DNA of 39,447 nucleotides from a bacterium (GTDB lineage: Bacteria; CSSED10-310; JAFGSJ01). A program made the translations under genes and the position numbers. The notes under the pieces were generated by a model, which had not been told where the DNA came from, did no database searches, and saw only the letters and a list, made by a program, of their open reading frames with translations. Positions 6,356 to 15,592 of this stretch are shown in pieces; within the stretch, counting starts at the first letter, position 1, and each line of letters opens with the position of its first letter. The DNA lies in the NCBI GenBank assembly GCA_016934675.1, contig JAFGSJ010000047.1, forward strand, positions 1 to 39,447, written 5' to 3'.

Positions 6356-7253
6356 GTCCTTGCCCCGTTCTTGATTGGACCAGGAGGGCGGCGCCTAAAA
6401 TCCCGGCGTTCTGACCACATCCAGGCGGCACGATATAGCTGTTCTCATCTGCTTCCAATGAAGGAATGTGCATATACCCGGCTAAAAATTGTGTGATCTG
6501 CGCCCTGATAGCGGCAAAAAGCCGGGTCTGCTTCATGATCCCACCGCCCAGGATAATCCTTTGAGGGGCCAGAGTCATGATGATATTGGACAAGGCCAGA
6601 GCGAGATAATGTGCTTCAAGGTCCCAGGCGGGGTGGTCCGGAGCAAGTGTCTGGGCCGGACTGCCCCAGCGGGCTTCGAGAGCGGAGCCGGAGGCAAGTC
6701 CCTCGAGGCAATCACCATGAAAAGGACAATTGCCCGGAAAGGGGTCCGCGTCCAGGTCGTGAGGTATACGTATATGGCCCCACTCGCTGTGACCCAGTCC
6801 ATGTACCGGCTGATCGTTAATCATGAAACCGGCCCCAATACCCGTACCAACCGTAATATAGCAAAAATCAGTCAATCCCCGGGCGGCCCCAAGATGATAT
6901 TCAGCCAGAGCGGCCCCGATAACGTCGGTATCGATAATGATCGGCACATCAAAACAGGTCTTTAATTGTCTGACCGGATTAACGCCGGACCAGCCCTTTT
7001 TGGGTGTGGAGGTCAACAGACCATAGGAATCTGAAAAAGGGTCAAGATTAAGCGGACCGAAGCTGGCGATCCCGATACCCTCCAATATTGATGAGCCCAG
7101 TCTCTGCCTGAAAAAACGGATGACTGCTTCCAGGGTTTCGACCGGGTCTGTCGTCGGCACAGAATCCGATGCAACGATCCGTTGCCGGGCAGAAACCAAG
7201 GCACAGTTGAACTTGGTCCCACCCGCTTCGATAGCTCCCCACAGCCTGGTCAT
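6348..7253 (-). CDS. ROK-family sugar kinase, fructokinase-like
   Basis: A 301-residue kinase of the ROK family. GAIEAGGTKFNCAL is the N-terminal phosphate loop in its fructokinase form. GTGIGAGFMI is the second phosphate motif. GHSEWGHIRI carries the ROK zinc histidine, with the cysteine cluster CPFHGDCLEGLASG. The catalytic Asp probably lies in IIDTDVIGAAL. Members with IEAGGTKF phosphorylate fructose or mannose with ATP; the exact sugar is an inference. The start at 7253 is chosen because it forms an ATGA overlap with the upstream glycosyltransferase stop and matches the family N-terminus; an upstream extension reads through the other gene's end. Sitting between two membrane glycosyltransferases with overlaps on both sides is unusual and suggests it supplies a sugar phosphate for donor synthesis. 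Confidence 0.9.
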   Translation of the reverse strand: MTRLWGAIEAGGTKFNCALVSARQRIVASDSVPTTDPVETLEAVIRFFRQRLGSSILEGIGIASFGPLNLDPFSDSYGLLTSTPKKGWSGVNPVRQLKTCFDVPIIIDTDVIGAALAEYHLGAARGLTDFCYITVGTGIGAGFMINDQPVHGLGHSEWGHIRIPHDLDADPFPGNCPFHGDCLEGLASGSALEARWGSPAQTLAPDHPAWDLEAHYLALALSNIIMTLAPQRIILGGGIMKQTRLFAAIRAQITQFLAGYMHIPSLEADENSYIVPPGCGQNAGILGAALLVQSRTGQGHD

Positions 7254-8779
7254 GGGGCTAGTCCCGTCCGCGTAGTCGAACAGTAAGCCCGATAGCCCAA
7301 CCAGGTCAGTGTCAACCCGAATAACGCGAACACGACGAGCACGATCGGCTTGCCGTAAGGTAAAGCCCAAATCGCCCCATACCAGGTCTCAAATTCACCA
7401 TGATATGCTCTCCGAAACAGGGCCCATAACTGCGAATCCTTTAAAGAAAACAGGTAGGTATGATCGGACATGCTGGAAGGACGAGGATAAAAATAGGTAA
7501 TGCTCCCTAAAAACTGGATGATAAAACCGATCAAAAAAAGCGGAACTGTCTGAATAAGAAGCGTCTTCAGGCTCGAGTCCCGATATAGCAGAGCGATTAA
7601 TAGCATCAAAAAGGGCAGGGTCACATTCAGATAGCGTGGACCGAAGCAAAACCCCCCAAACCAACCGACATTCTGGGCAAATGCTAGCAAGTAGCCTGCA
7701 AAGACGGTATAACAAAAAAGGTGAAGCAGGGGCCCCCGACGAAATGAAGCAAAAAGAGTAAGCAGAGCGAGAATAATGGGCGGCGAATACAGAAAAAAAG
7801 AACGACTTGGGCTGAATAGCAAACCTCGCAAACCATACAGAATACTTCCACTGCCCAAGGGAATGGTCGCTAAAAAGTAGGCTGACACAGTAAATTTTCC
7901 AAATATATAGTAATTGACGAGTGATTGAAAAAATATGAAAAAACAGATGGGCAGCGTGAAAACGAGCAATTGTGCCCATATCACAGGGCAGGTGATCTTC
8001 CCGGCCCGATAATCCTGAATAAGCTCGATGAGCAGGTAGAGGCCGATCAAGCCGATCACAATCACGATGGTAATCCTGGTCAAGAAGCCGTACCCCAGAA
8101 AGAAACCGGCCAAAAACAGGTTCCACAGGCTGTGGGCCCGTCGTGCTCGCTGGAAAAAGTAGAACGCTGCAAGTGCCATGAGAGTCATGATCGGGTGATT
8201 GAAGAAGGTCCTGGCGGTCGAAAACTGGTTCGTGCCAAGACCAAGGACCAGAGTCAACCAGAAAGCTTTCCAGAGCGGGTAATTGTCTAGACGCAGAATT
8301 TCGAAGAAGAGGAGACAGATCAAACAGGTTATAACCGGATTAAACAAGAGACAGAGAAATTCTTCAGGTGATCCTAAAAAATAGGCCAGTTTCTCAGGGG
8401 CGATCCAGGACCTGATCCAAAGCCCGACCTTATACAAGGGCATGGCCAGGAGCGGTTGACCCAGCCCGTAAATGGAATGTACTATACCCTGATCATTCTC
8501 GATTTTCTGGATGGGGGAACGAAACGTGCTCTTTCCACGTTTGGACTGTTCCGCTGTTTGATGTTTACGATTTTCCGGGGGAGGTTGGAGTCTGTGGTCT
8601 TTCTGTAAATGCACCGTGCCTGTGCTGGCCAGACTTCGAGTGACAGCCAGCAGAACACGTGTATCGAGATACTGGGGCACACCGCGGAAAATGAGGGCAT
8701 AAAAAAAAAGCAACAGACAGATCAACAGTAATCGGGCAAAGTGGGTCTGTTCACTATTGTTCTGCATGTTTGCTTTCAC
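7250..8779 (-). CDS. Polytopic membrane protein, probable GT39-like glycosyltransferase
   Basis: A protein of about 509 residues with around ten membrane helices and a charged external loop (residues 60-95). Motifs such as YGLGQPLLAMP, LGTNQFSTARTFFNHP, GLLFSPSRSFFLYSP and FGPRYL recur in bacterial polyprenol-dependent glycosyltransferase-like membrane proteins, where the GPRYL loop is typical. No classical DE motif is obvious in the first loop, so catalytic activity is less certain than for its neighbours. The first possible start is GTG at 8779 with GAGAGAG upstream; ATG at 8767 is an alternative. It is first of a three-gene overlapping set with the ROK kinase and the ArnT-like enzyme, 135 bp after another membrane glycosyltransferase. 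Confidence 0.7.
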   Translation of the reverse strand: MKANMQNNSEQTHFARLLLICLLLFFYALIFRGVPQYLDTRVLLAVTRSLASTGTVHLQKDHRLQPPPENRKHQTAEQSKRGKSTFRSPIQKIENDQGIVHSIYGLGQPLLAMPLYKVGLWIRSWIAPEKLAYFLGSPEEFLCLLFNPVITCLICLLFFEILRLDNYPLWKAFWLTLVLGLGTNQFSTARTFFNHPIMTLMALAAFYFFQRARRAHSLWNLFLAGFFLGYGFLTRITIVIVIGLIGLYLLIELIQDYRAGKITCPVIWAQLLVFTLPICFFIFFQSLVNYYIFGKFTVSAYFLATIPLGSGSILYGLRGLLFSPSRSFFLYSPPIILALLTLFASFRRGPLLHLFCYTVFAGYLLAFAQNVGWFGGFCFGPRYLNVTLPFLMLLIALLYRDSSLKTLLIQTVPLFLIGFIIQFLGSITYFYPRPSSMSDHTYLFSLKDSQLWALFRRAYHGEFETWYGAIWALPYGKPIVLVVFALFGLTLTWLGYRAYCSTTRTGLAP

Positions 8780-8914
8780 ACTCTCTCATGAAATGCCAGG
8801 TCTGAAATTCCCTTGATCACCATGATATCGTATTGTTCGGTTATCAGCTCTGATACTTCTACACTACTCAGTTGATTCCCAGAACTGTATAGCATGAATA
8901 CAATAGAAAGCAAG

Positions 8915-10858
8915 CTAGATTGTTTTTGTGGAAGCCTCCTCGGGAGTGGTCCCCTGGAAATAATTATATGATAAGGTCTGGCCGGGGATTTTATTGACCT
9001 CGCTGATACTCCCTGAAGAATAAAAGAAACCGTAAGATGCTAATGACAGCGCAGCAAACAGCACAAAAGCAATTGTCTGCAAGTATCGGTTATGAAAAAA
9101 AATGAGTTGTATTCCTCGAGCGAAAAGGAGAGGTACGAGCGGGATCAGGATGAATATGTTGCGTGGTTGATAGATCGGACTGACGCTTGAAACGATAAAA
9201 ATGAATAGGATGGCGCTCAGCGACACCAGCACGAGAGAGCGAGCCGGCCTGCTTCCCACCGTAAAATCCCCCAAACCAATCATGCCCGTGATGACCAGGA
9301 CCGAACCATAGAGCAGTTTGAACAGGTCATGATCGGGTGTGGTCATAATTGGTGAGCCGTTCCAGAACAGAATACTGAGAGCGCCCAGTTTCAAATCCGA
9401 CAGGTGCCGGACCTGTGACGACATCGTGGCGAGATGAGGTGCCAGCCATAATCCCAGCAGGACAAGCGGACCCAGGAATTCGAGCACGGTCCTCTTACGG
9501 ATCATCTGGTTCGGTTTCATCACCAGAGCGATCACGAATTCAGCCAGGACGATGAACAAACCGAAATAGTGGGTCATTAACAGACCTGCATTGACCAGAA
9601 TACGTATCCATCCTTCCACACGATTATGCTCGTGATAGAGACGACTGAAATAGAACAAAGACAGGAGCGAGAGCAGGGCGAGGAGAGAGTACATCCTAGC
9701 AGTCTGGGCATAGGTCAGGTGGTACGGTTGAAAAGTCAAGATAAAAGCGGCCAGAAGAGCAGTCGAACGATTGGTCACGGACCGGGCGAGTAGTCCCAGG
9801 ACAGGCAGACACAATGTCCCGGCCAGGACAGACAGGGAGCGAAGCGAGATTATGCTTGACCCAAGAACGAGGGTCCAGATTTTTAATACCAGATAGTAAA
9901 GCGGTGGATGTTTATCGATCAGAAGTGCGTTCAACGCATCTTTCAAGGGAAGACTGATAACATGCTGGCTGAACTCCTCATCGATAGTCACTTTAAAAAA
10001 GTCGAGCTGTCGAGTCCGGACAGCTAACCCAACCACAGTCAACAGTATGAGCAGACCGTAGAACGCATAATCAGGCCAGATTGATCTCGCAGTCGAGCCA
10101 TTGTAAACAGAATGCGTGCTCCTGCGATCCCAAAAGAAAATGATTTTCAGCAATACGATCGAGATGTAAAGCAGCGGCATCAGCAGGTCATGATTAAGAA
10201 AATTCGTGAGCAGCGATTTTAACTCGGAAAAATTTCCACTCACCCCAGGCCTGGCCCAGGCGGGAAAAGAAACCCTCTGATACAATTCGGGAGTGCCCGG
10301 TCTATGCTGATCATTCAAGGCGAATTGACTCAAATTGCCTCGACTCTCAGGCAGGAGTCCCAACTTTAGCGGTATCTGGTCCGTTTGTTGGAGCCAGGTG
10401 ATTGTCAATTTATAGACAATGCCCAAACTGAAAGGGATCGGAGGAAAATCGAGGCCAATTTCTTTTTCCCTGGCCTGTTCCGGTCCTGAAGATAGTCTGA
10501 CAGTGCCCCGGTGCCACCGGTTGATCGGTCGCTCATCATCCTGACCTGTATCTGCCCTGGTCAGTTGCCAGGACAAACAGACCTGTGTTTTCGGAGGAAG
10601 CAGGACATGTTCGAGTCGAAGTGATGAAAAAGATGGTATTCGGCTGACAAAAACCATCTCCCAACGGGTCGGACCCGACCCGCCCTCGCAATATGTCAGA
10701 ACAGGTGGACCATGGCGAATGTCCTTGTGTGTGAGTTCATACGTTTGGACTTCGATCAGATGTTGACTGAACAAGACCACAGTCAGTAGAATCAGGAGCA
10801 CACTTCCAAAAGCATATGCAAACCATACCCGGCTGTCGAGTTTAAGCTTCATGGTCAT
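8915..10858 (-). CDS. GT39-family (PMT_2-like) membrane glycosyltransferase with N-terminal soluble domain
   Basis: A 647-residue protein. One membrane anchor (about residues 11-31) leads into an extracytoplasmic beta-rich domain of about 180 residues. A polytopic region follows with VTIDEEFSQHVISL (acidic catalytic loop), DKHPPLYYLVLK, LRSLSVLAG and AQTARMYSL, which are characteristic PMT_2/GT39 motifs of enzymes that use polyprenyl-phosphate sugars. The start at 10858 lies inside the last codons of the xanthine dehydrogenase Mo-subunit gene (17-bp overlap) with AGGAA nine bases upstream, so its translation is probably coupled to that gene, an unexpected partner. Acceptor and sugar are unknown. 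Confidence 0.85.
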   Translation of the reverse strand: MTMKLKLDSRVWFAYAFGSVLLILLTVVLFSQHLIEVQTYELTHKDIRHGPPVLTYCEGGSGPTRWEMVFVSRIPSFSSLRLEHVLLPPKTQVCLSWQLTRADTGQDDERPINRWHRGTVRLSSGPEQAREKEIGLDFPPIPFSLGIVYKLTITWLQQTDQIPLKLGLLPESRGNLSQFALNDQHRPGTPELYQRVSFPAWARPGVSGNFSELKSLLTNFLNHDLLMPLLYISIVLLKIIFFWDRRSTHSVYNGSTARSIWPDYAFYGLLILLTVVGLAVRTRQLDFFKVTIDEEFSQHVISLPLKDALNALLIDKHPPLYYLVLKIWTLVLGSSIISLRSLSVLAGTLCLPVLGLLARSVTNRSTALLAAFILTFQPYHLTYAQTARMYSLLALLSLLSLFYFSRLYHEHNRVEGWIRILVNAGLLMTHYFGLFIVLAEFVIALVMKPNQMIRKRTVLEFLGPLVLLGLWLAPHLATMSSQVRHLSDLKLGALSILFWNGSPIMTTPDHDLFKLLYGSVLVITGMIGLGDFTVGSRPARSLVLVSLSAILFIFIVSSVSPIYQPRNIFILIPLVPLLFARGIQLIFFHNRYLQTIAFVLFAALSLASYGFFYSSGSISEVNKIPGQTLSYNYFQGTTPEEASTKTI

Positions 10859-13118
10859 TCAGTCGTTCCTGGGGGCGGTGCAGCAGAGAAAAAACGCGTT
10901 CAGGCGTTAAAGGAGCCTGATAGAGCGGACTGGGCTGAGCACGATAGGACCTGATTGCATCGCGCAGTGCGAAATAAGTGCCGATGCCATACAGAAATGG
11001 GGGTTCGCCGATGGCCTTTGAGTGCAGGACAGCATGTGGATTGTCAGCATCTTCGAGTAAATGGATCGTGATCTCGGGAACAGATAAGAGGTCGGGAATT
11101 TTATATGTTCCCAAGGTATCGGTGACAAGTCTGCCACCGGCATAGACGACCTCTTCCAGGGTGAGCCAGCCGATACCCTGAATGAGTGCCCCTTCGATCT
11201 GACCGTGATCGATAGCTTCATTAAGACTCCTGCCTGCATCATGCACGATCTCGACCCGATCAATGGTATACGTTCCCCGCAGACAATCCAGACTCACCTC
11301 GGTTATAGCCGTTCCGAACACATGATAGGCAAAAGGTTCGCCTTTTTCCATGGTCTTGTCAAAAAAGAGACGGGGTGTGGCGTAATGGGCCTGAGCGGAC
11401 AGATTGACCCGGCGGGCATAGGCTGAACCGACCAGATCGTTCCAGGTCAAGGATGTGGGGTGATTGGCCACCGAGACCAACCCGTTCTCGAGCCCGATTT
11501 CGCGAGAAGACGCTTCGCCCAATTCGAGCCGGGCCACATCTTTCAAACGAGCAATGATCTGTTGGCAGGCGCGCCGGGCGGCAGCCCCATTCATATCCGC
11601 ACCGGTGCTGGCTGCTGTGGGCGAGCTATTGGCAACACGGCTGGTACTGGTGCTCGAGACCGCAACCAGCTCAGACGATATGCCCAATGTCTGGGCAACA
11701 ATCCCGACAATTTTCGTATTGACACCCTGGCCCATCTCGACCGCGCCCGTACTGACCCGAACACTGCCATCGGTATAGACATGGACCAGAGCCCCTGCCT
11801 GATTGAGTCGTGTGTTCGTAAAAGATATGCCGAAACAGATCGGCGTCACCGCCAAGCCCCGTTTGTGCAAATCATGACTACGATTGAATTGGGCGATCTC
11901 ACGTTGTAACTCTTTGAAATGAAAGCGCTCGAGAGCTTGGCTAAAAGTCTGTCGGGCACGACTCCTCGTGACCCGCATACCATATGGAAATTGACTCCTG
12001 TTACGTAGCAGGTTCATTCGTTGAAGACGCGTTCGAGGCAGACCCAGTTCTTGAGCGGCATGGTCCAAAGCCGCCTCCATGGCGAAAATCGCCTGAGGGG
12101 CTCCAAAACCGCGAAACGCCGTAAAAGGCGGCAGATTGGTGCGACATGAATAAGCGGCCAGACGGACGTTCGGTATGTCATAGGCGTTCGTGACGTGAAA
12201 CATACTCCTTTCGAGAATTGCCGGAGAAAGATCGGCGGCCGCCCCGGCATTCTGGTATATTCGCACTTCATAGGCTTTGATCCGACCTTTGCGTGACAAG
12301 CCCAAACGATAATATATCCGGTAAGGATGCCTCTTGCCCGTATAACGAAGGTCTTCCTGGCGTGAAAGGACCATTTTGACGGGATGCCCGGTCGAGAAGG
12401 CGGCCAGAGCCGCCATGGCCGCCCAAGCCGTGGCCTGGTCCTCTTTTCCGCCAAAGGCACCGCCCAGCCGTCTGACCTCGACCTCGACTGCGGTCATGGT
12501 CAGTCCGAGCACTCGAGCGATGGTCCTTTGAACACCGGTCGGGGACTGGGTCGATGAATAAACATGCAGCGTGCCCTTTTCTTCGATCAGGGCCATTGCA
12601 GCCTGCGTTTCGAGGTAAAGATGTTCCTGAGCGCCGGTTTCGACTTGTCCCTGGACAATCGAGTCGCATTCGGGCCAGGCCCGGTCAACATCGCCCAGAT
12701 TCATAAACCGAGGTGGAATTATGAAACTTCCCAGCCGGGCAGCTTCCTCCGGATCAAAAACAGGTTCATCACAGTCATAGGCAAGAGTAATTTTACGGGC
12801 TGCACATTCTGCTTGCCGGGTCGAGTGAGCTACCACGCACGCGATGGGTTGCCCCCAATAATGCACATCGGACGCTGTCAGCAATGGTTCATCCTGAATA
12901 ATACCCCCGATCTGGTTCTGTCCGGGAATATCCCGGGCTGTGAAGACCCGGACCACGCCGGGGCTTTTCTGGGCTGGGCCTATGTCCAGAGTTGTGATCC
13001 GGCCGCAGGCGATTGTCGAACAACAGGCACAGGCGTACAGAAGACCTGCCGGCTCAGAGAAATCATCGAGAAATTGTGTTTCGCCCCGCACATGATGATG
13101 TGCATCTATGCCGGTCAT
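10842..13118 (-). CDS. xdhB: Xanthine dehydrogenase, molybdopterin-binding subunit
   Basis: A 758-residue Mo-hydroxylase large subunit. It opens directly with the a/b hammerhead domain (HVRGETQFLDD), followed by the Moco domains: RRLGGAFGGKE with E226, AFRGFGAPQ with R336, EMGQGVNTK, the STGADMNG segment, and KAIGEPP with E705. The two glutamates and the arginine match the purine-binding and catalytic residues of bacterial and bovine xanthine dehydrogenase, whereas aldehyde oxidases replace some of them, so hypoxanthine/xanthine is the likely substrate. ATG at 13118 overlaps the stop of the FeS/FAD gene (ATGA) with GGAGGAAGG upstream; an in-frame TTG at 13136 lies in that Shine-Dalgarno and is rejected. 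The enzyme is cytosolic and passes electrons to the FeS/FAD subunit. Confidence 0.93.
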   Translation of the reverse strand: MTGIDAHHHVRGETQFLDDFSEPAGLLYACACCSTIACGRITTLDIGPAQKSPGVVRVFTARDIPGQNQIGGIIQDEPLLTASDVHYWGQPIACVVAHSTRQAECAARKITLAYDCDEPVFDPEEAARLGSFIIPPRFMNLGDVDRAWPECDSIVQGQVETGAQEHLYLETQAAMALIEEKGTLHVYSSTQSPTGVQRTIARVLGLTMTAVEVEVRRLGGAFGGKEDQATAWAAMAALAAFSTGHPVKMVLSRQEDLRYTGKRHPYRIYYRLGLSRKGRIKAYEVRIYQNAGAAADLSPAILERSMFHVTNAYDIPNVRLAAYSCRTNLPPFTAFRGFGAPQAIFAMEAALDHAAQELGLPRTRLQRMNLLRNRSQFPYGMRVTRSRARQTFSQALERFHFKELQREIAQFNRSHDLHKRGLAVTPICFGISFTNTRLNQAGALVHVYTDGSVRVSTGAVEMGQGVNTKIVGIVAQTLGISSELVAVSSTSTSRVANSSPTAASTGADMNGAAARRACQQIIARLKDVARLELGEASSREIGLENGLVSVANHPTSLTWNDLVGSAYARRVNLSAQAHYATPRLFFDKTMEKGEPFAYHVFGTAITEVSLDCLRGTYTIDRVEIVHDAGRSLNEAIDHGQIEGALIQGIGWLTLEEVVYAGGRLVTDTLGTYKIPDLLSVPEITIHLLEDADNPHAVLHSKAIGEPPFLYGIGTYFALRDAIRSYRAQPSPLYQAPLTPERVFSLLHRPQERLNDHEA

Positions 13119-14515
13119 AAGAGACCTTCCTCCCAATTGAACAGGGCCCGGAAATGGGCCAGAACGAGATGATGTAACAGGGTGCGTTTGTACCAGCTTG
13201 AACCGCGGACATCATCGATCGGACTGATCTCCTGGGAGGCTGCCTGGGCAAGCTCGCGAGCGGTCTCGACACAGAGTTTCCGTTCGGAGAGCAAGGCCGA
13301 AGCCTTTTTCAGAAACAAGGGGACCGGTGCGACACCACCCGCTGAGAGCCGACCTGACCTAATAATCTGATCGTCGAGATCGAGAGTCAAGGCCGTATTC
13401 ACACTGGCAATATCAAGATGGGTCCGTTTCGAGACTTTCTCGAAATGAAAGAGTGTTCTTGCAGGTTTGTGTATTTTGAACCAGGTCACCATTTCACCGG
13501 GCTTCAGGTCCAGCTTCTTATATCCCACAAAAAAGTGTTCGAGGGGAAGTGTCCGCGTTGTTGGACCACACGTGAGCCCGATCGTTGTCTGACAAGCTAA
13601 AAACATGATGGCCAGGTCCCCGATCGGTGAAGCGTTCACGATATTACCTGCCAAGGTTCCTACTTTTCTGATCTGGGGAGAGGCAAAATAACCCAGCGAT
13701 TGTTCGAGACCGGGCAGAAAAGCTCGGATTGCCTTGGAACGCAACAGTTCTTCAACCGTAACCGCCCCCCCCAGAACCAGTTCGTCACCATCGAGACTGA
13801 TCTGTCCGCATGCTTCCTGATCGACATAACATAAATCGGAGCACTCGCCCGGATCGGAATGCTGAATGAAATAATCGGTCCCTCCGCTCACAATCATCTG
13901 ACCAGGTCCCAGTTGAACCACCGGCAGCCTGGCCCCGATCTGTTCGAGCCGACCGGCAATGTCCCGGAAAAAACCCGGAAGATAATCGGCTTCATACAGA
14001 TATGCGAAACGTTGCTCAACAGACAGGGCGGTCTGGGATAATTCGTTTTCCAGACGGTGGGCAACCCGTCTGATCGAGGCATAGCCGGTGCATCGACAGA
14101 TATTGCCGGCAACAGCCGAGGCAACATTCTGATCGAATGCCCCGGCCCAATCCAGGAGATAGCCGGTCAATGACAGGACCAGGCCTGGTGTGCAAAATCC
14201 ACATTGGGTCGCCCCTTCCTCGACAATCAATCTCTGTATCTGATTGAGGCCCTTAACATTCAAGCCCTCGATCGTCACCACATGACAACCGTTCACCCGC
14301 TCGATCGGGAACAGACATGAATTGACAACCTGATACTCGACCTGTTTTCCCTTCAATCGACCGACCAGCACGGAACAGGCCCCGCAGTCACCTTCCCGAC
14401 AACCTGACTTCGTCCCTTTCAAGCCAGCTTCAGTCCTGATGAAATCAAGTAAAAATCTGAAAGGGACCTCCGAACACTCGAGTACGGTCTGATTAAGAAT
14501 GAACCGGACGGTCAT
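13115..14515 (-). CDS. xdhA: Xanthine dehydrogenase, fused 2Fe-2S and FAD subunit
   Basis: A 466-residue electron-transfer subunit. The plant-type 2Fe-2S domain has C39, C44, C47 and C67 (KSGCREGDCGACSV). The second 2Fe-2S domain has C105, C108, C140 and C142 (QCGFCTPG and ICRCTGY). The FAD domain runs from about residue 195 (VSGGTDYF) through TLAGNIVNASPIGD, which holds the flavin loop, to the CO_deh_flav_C domain. This is the XdhA architecture, pairing with the Mo subunit encoded next with an ATGA overlap. The chosen ATG (14515) has GAGG eight bases upstream and gives the normal family N-terminus; ATGs at 14521 and 14533 are alternatives. It accepts electrons from the Mo centre and normally reduces NAD+. 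Confidence 0.93.
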   Translation of the reverse strand: MTVRFILNQTVLECSEVPFRFLLDFIRTEAGLKGTKSGCREGDCGACSVLVGRLKGKQVEYQVVNSCLFPIERVNGCHVVTIEGLNVKGLNQIQRLIVEEGATQCGFCTPGLVLSLTGYLLDWAGAFDQNVASAVAGNICRCTGYASIRRVAHRLENELSQTALSVEQRFAYLYEADYLPGFFRDIAGRLEQIGARLPVVQLGPGQMIVSGGTDYFIQHSDPGECSDLCYVDQEACGQISLDGDELVLGGAVTVEELLRSKAIRAFLPGLEQSLGYFASPQIRKVGTLAGNIVNASPIGDLAIMFLACQTTIGLTCGPTTRTLPLEHFFVGYKKLDLKPGEMVTWFKIHKPARTLFHFEKVSKRTHLDIASVNTALTLDLDDQIIRSGRLSAGGVAPVPLFLKKASALLSERKLCVETARELAQAASQEISPIDDVRGSSWYKRTLLHHLVLAHFRALFNWEEGLL

Positions 14516-14716
14516 GAGCATACCTCGTTGCATTCACAGAAACAGCGAACCCAGACCTCCCGACCGGGACACGGCTGGCAATCTGGATTAGCGAGCACTG
14601 CCGTCACACTAGCAAATACCAGGTGCGATTGCAACTGCCGAATGGCCGTGTCGTTGATTCCTCACCTGATGAAACAGTGTGCCTACACGCCCCACCTGAT
14701 ATCTGACCAGATACGG

Positions 14717-15301
14717 TTATGTTGAAGCCAATTTCCGCCCGAATTCTTGTGCCTTGGCCACAGCAGCCTGGTCACTCCCGAGCATCCCGGCTTCCGCAGA
14801 TGTGTTTGGAAAAAGACAAGACAGAAACTCGCAGCCCAACATTTCAGCCGGCCTTCTCCATTGACTCTCCAACAGTTCCAGGTTCCTTCTCAGAGGACCA
14901 CGTGCCGTGGCGATGAGTGCCAAGGTCTTGCCAACAAACTGCGACCTGAAATTGGCCGGATCAACTAATTTGCTCAGTGAGTACATCCGATCGACAAACA
15001 TTTTAATTTGCGCAGAATAACTCCACCAATAAAGCGGTGTCGCTAAAACGATCGTATTATATTCAGGCAATGTAGCGACTTTTTGAGCAATGCCATCGTC
15101 GAGCGCACACTTAAAAACATCCGAGTATTGGCATTTTTGACAACCAATACAGCCGGGTTCTTTGAAATCCAGGGTGGTGACATCGATTTCGGAAACCTCG
15201 GCCCCATTTTCCTGAGCGGCTTCAATGACTACCTTGGTGATCGCTCGGGTATTACCATTTTTACGGGGACTTCCTTGGACAACGACTATTTTCTGTGACA
15301 T
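14717..15301 (-). CDS. Flavodoxin-fold FMN reductase (NADPH-dependent / iron-sulfur flavoprotein-like)
   Basis: A 194-residue flavodoxin-like protein. GSPRKNGNT (10-18) is the FMN-phosphate loop, ATPLYWWSYSAQIKMFVDR is the isoalloxazine-binding segment, and GCIGCQKCQ carries a Cys cluster as in iron-sulfur flavoproteins and related NAD(P)H:FMN oxidoreductases. The spacing is shorter than in the classical 4Fe-4S flavoproteins, so a cluster is not certain. AAGGAG sits nine bases before the ATG. It precedes xdhA by about 200 bp on the same strand, possibly in a shared unit as an electron partner, although the gap and the hairpin at 14700-14713 (TATCTG/CAGATA) argue for partial independence. Confidence 0.88.
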   Translation of the reverse strand: MSQKIVVVQGSPRKNGNTRAITKVVIEAAQENGAEVSEIDVTTLDFKEPGCIGCQKCQYSDVFKCALDDGIAQKVATLPEYNTIVLATPLYWWSYSAQIKMFVDRMYSLSKLVDPANFRSQFVGKTLALIATARGPLRRNLELLESQWRRPAEMLGCEFLSCLFPNTSAEAGMLGSDQAAVAKAQEFGRKLAST

Positions 15302-15462
15302 CTCGTTTTCTCCTTGGGATTCAACCTGTTATCAACCTACCGAGCCATGCTGTATATGAGTAATGGGATTATGTATCATGCCCTGAGCGTGATGTAAAGT
15401 TCATATATCGTTGATAAAACAGACCGTGTCACACAATAATTGCCATAGCTGCATTTTTCATC

Positions 15463-15491
15463 TTGATTTTCTGCTCATCATTATAGATAAT
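15463..15491 (+). promoter_or_regulatory. Candidate promoter of the beta-helix protein gene
   Basis: TTGATT (15463-15468), 17 bp, GATAAT (15486-15491). The start would be near 15498, leaving a leader of about 95 nt. The rest of 15302-15592 shows no gene; a weaker leftward TTTACA/CATAAT pair (15368-15399) may serve the flavoprotein gene. Confidence 0.45.
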
Positions 15492-15592
15492 GATTTCAAA
15501 ATGCTCGAGGAAGGGACATCCGGCTGGTTTTCGGGCATCGCTGCAGAATTTCAATAATCTCGGACCAACCGGAACGGAAAAGGAAGGAAGTT

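Noticed and set aside
7395..8126. 243-codon minus-strand frame
   Set aside because: It lies wholly inside the membrane glycosyltransferase gene in another frame and has no homology or hydrophobic pattern of its own.
11460..13172. Several long plus-strand frames opposite the xdh genes
   Set aside because: They are antisense to clearly conserved xanthine dehydrogenase domains; such frames are expected by chance in this composition.
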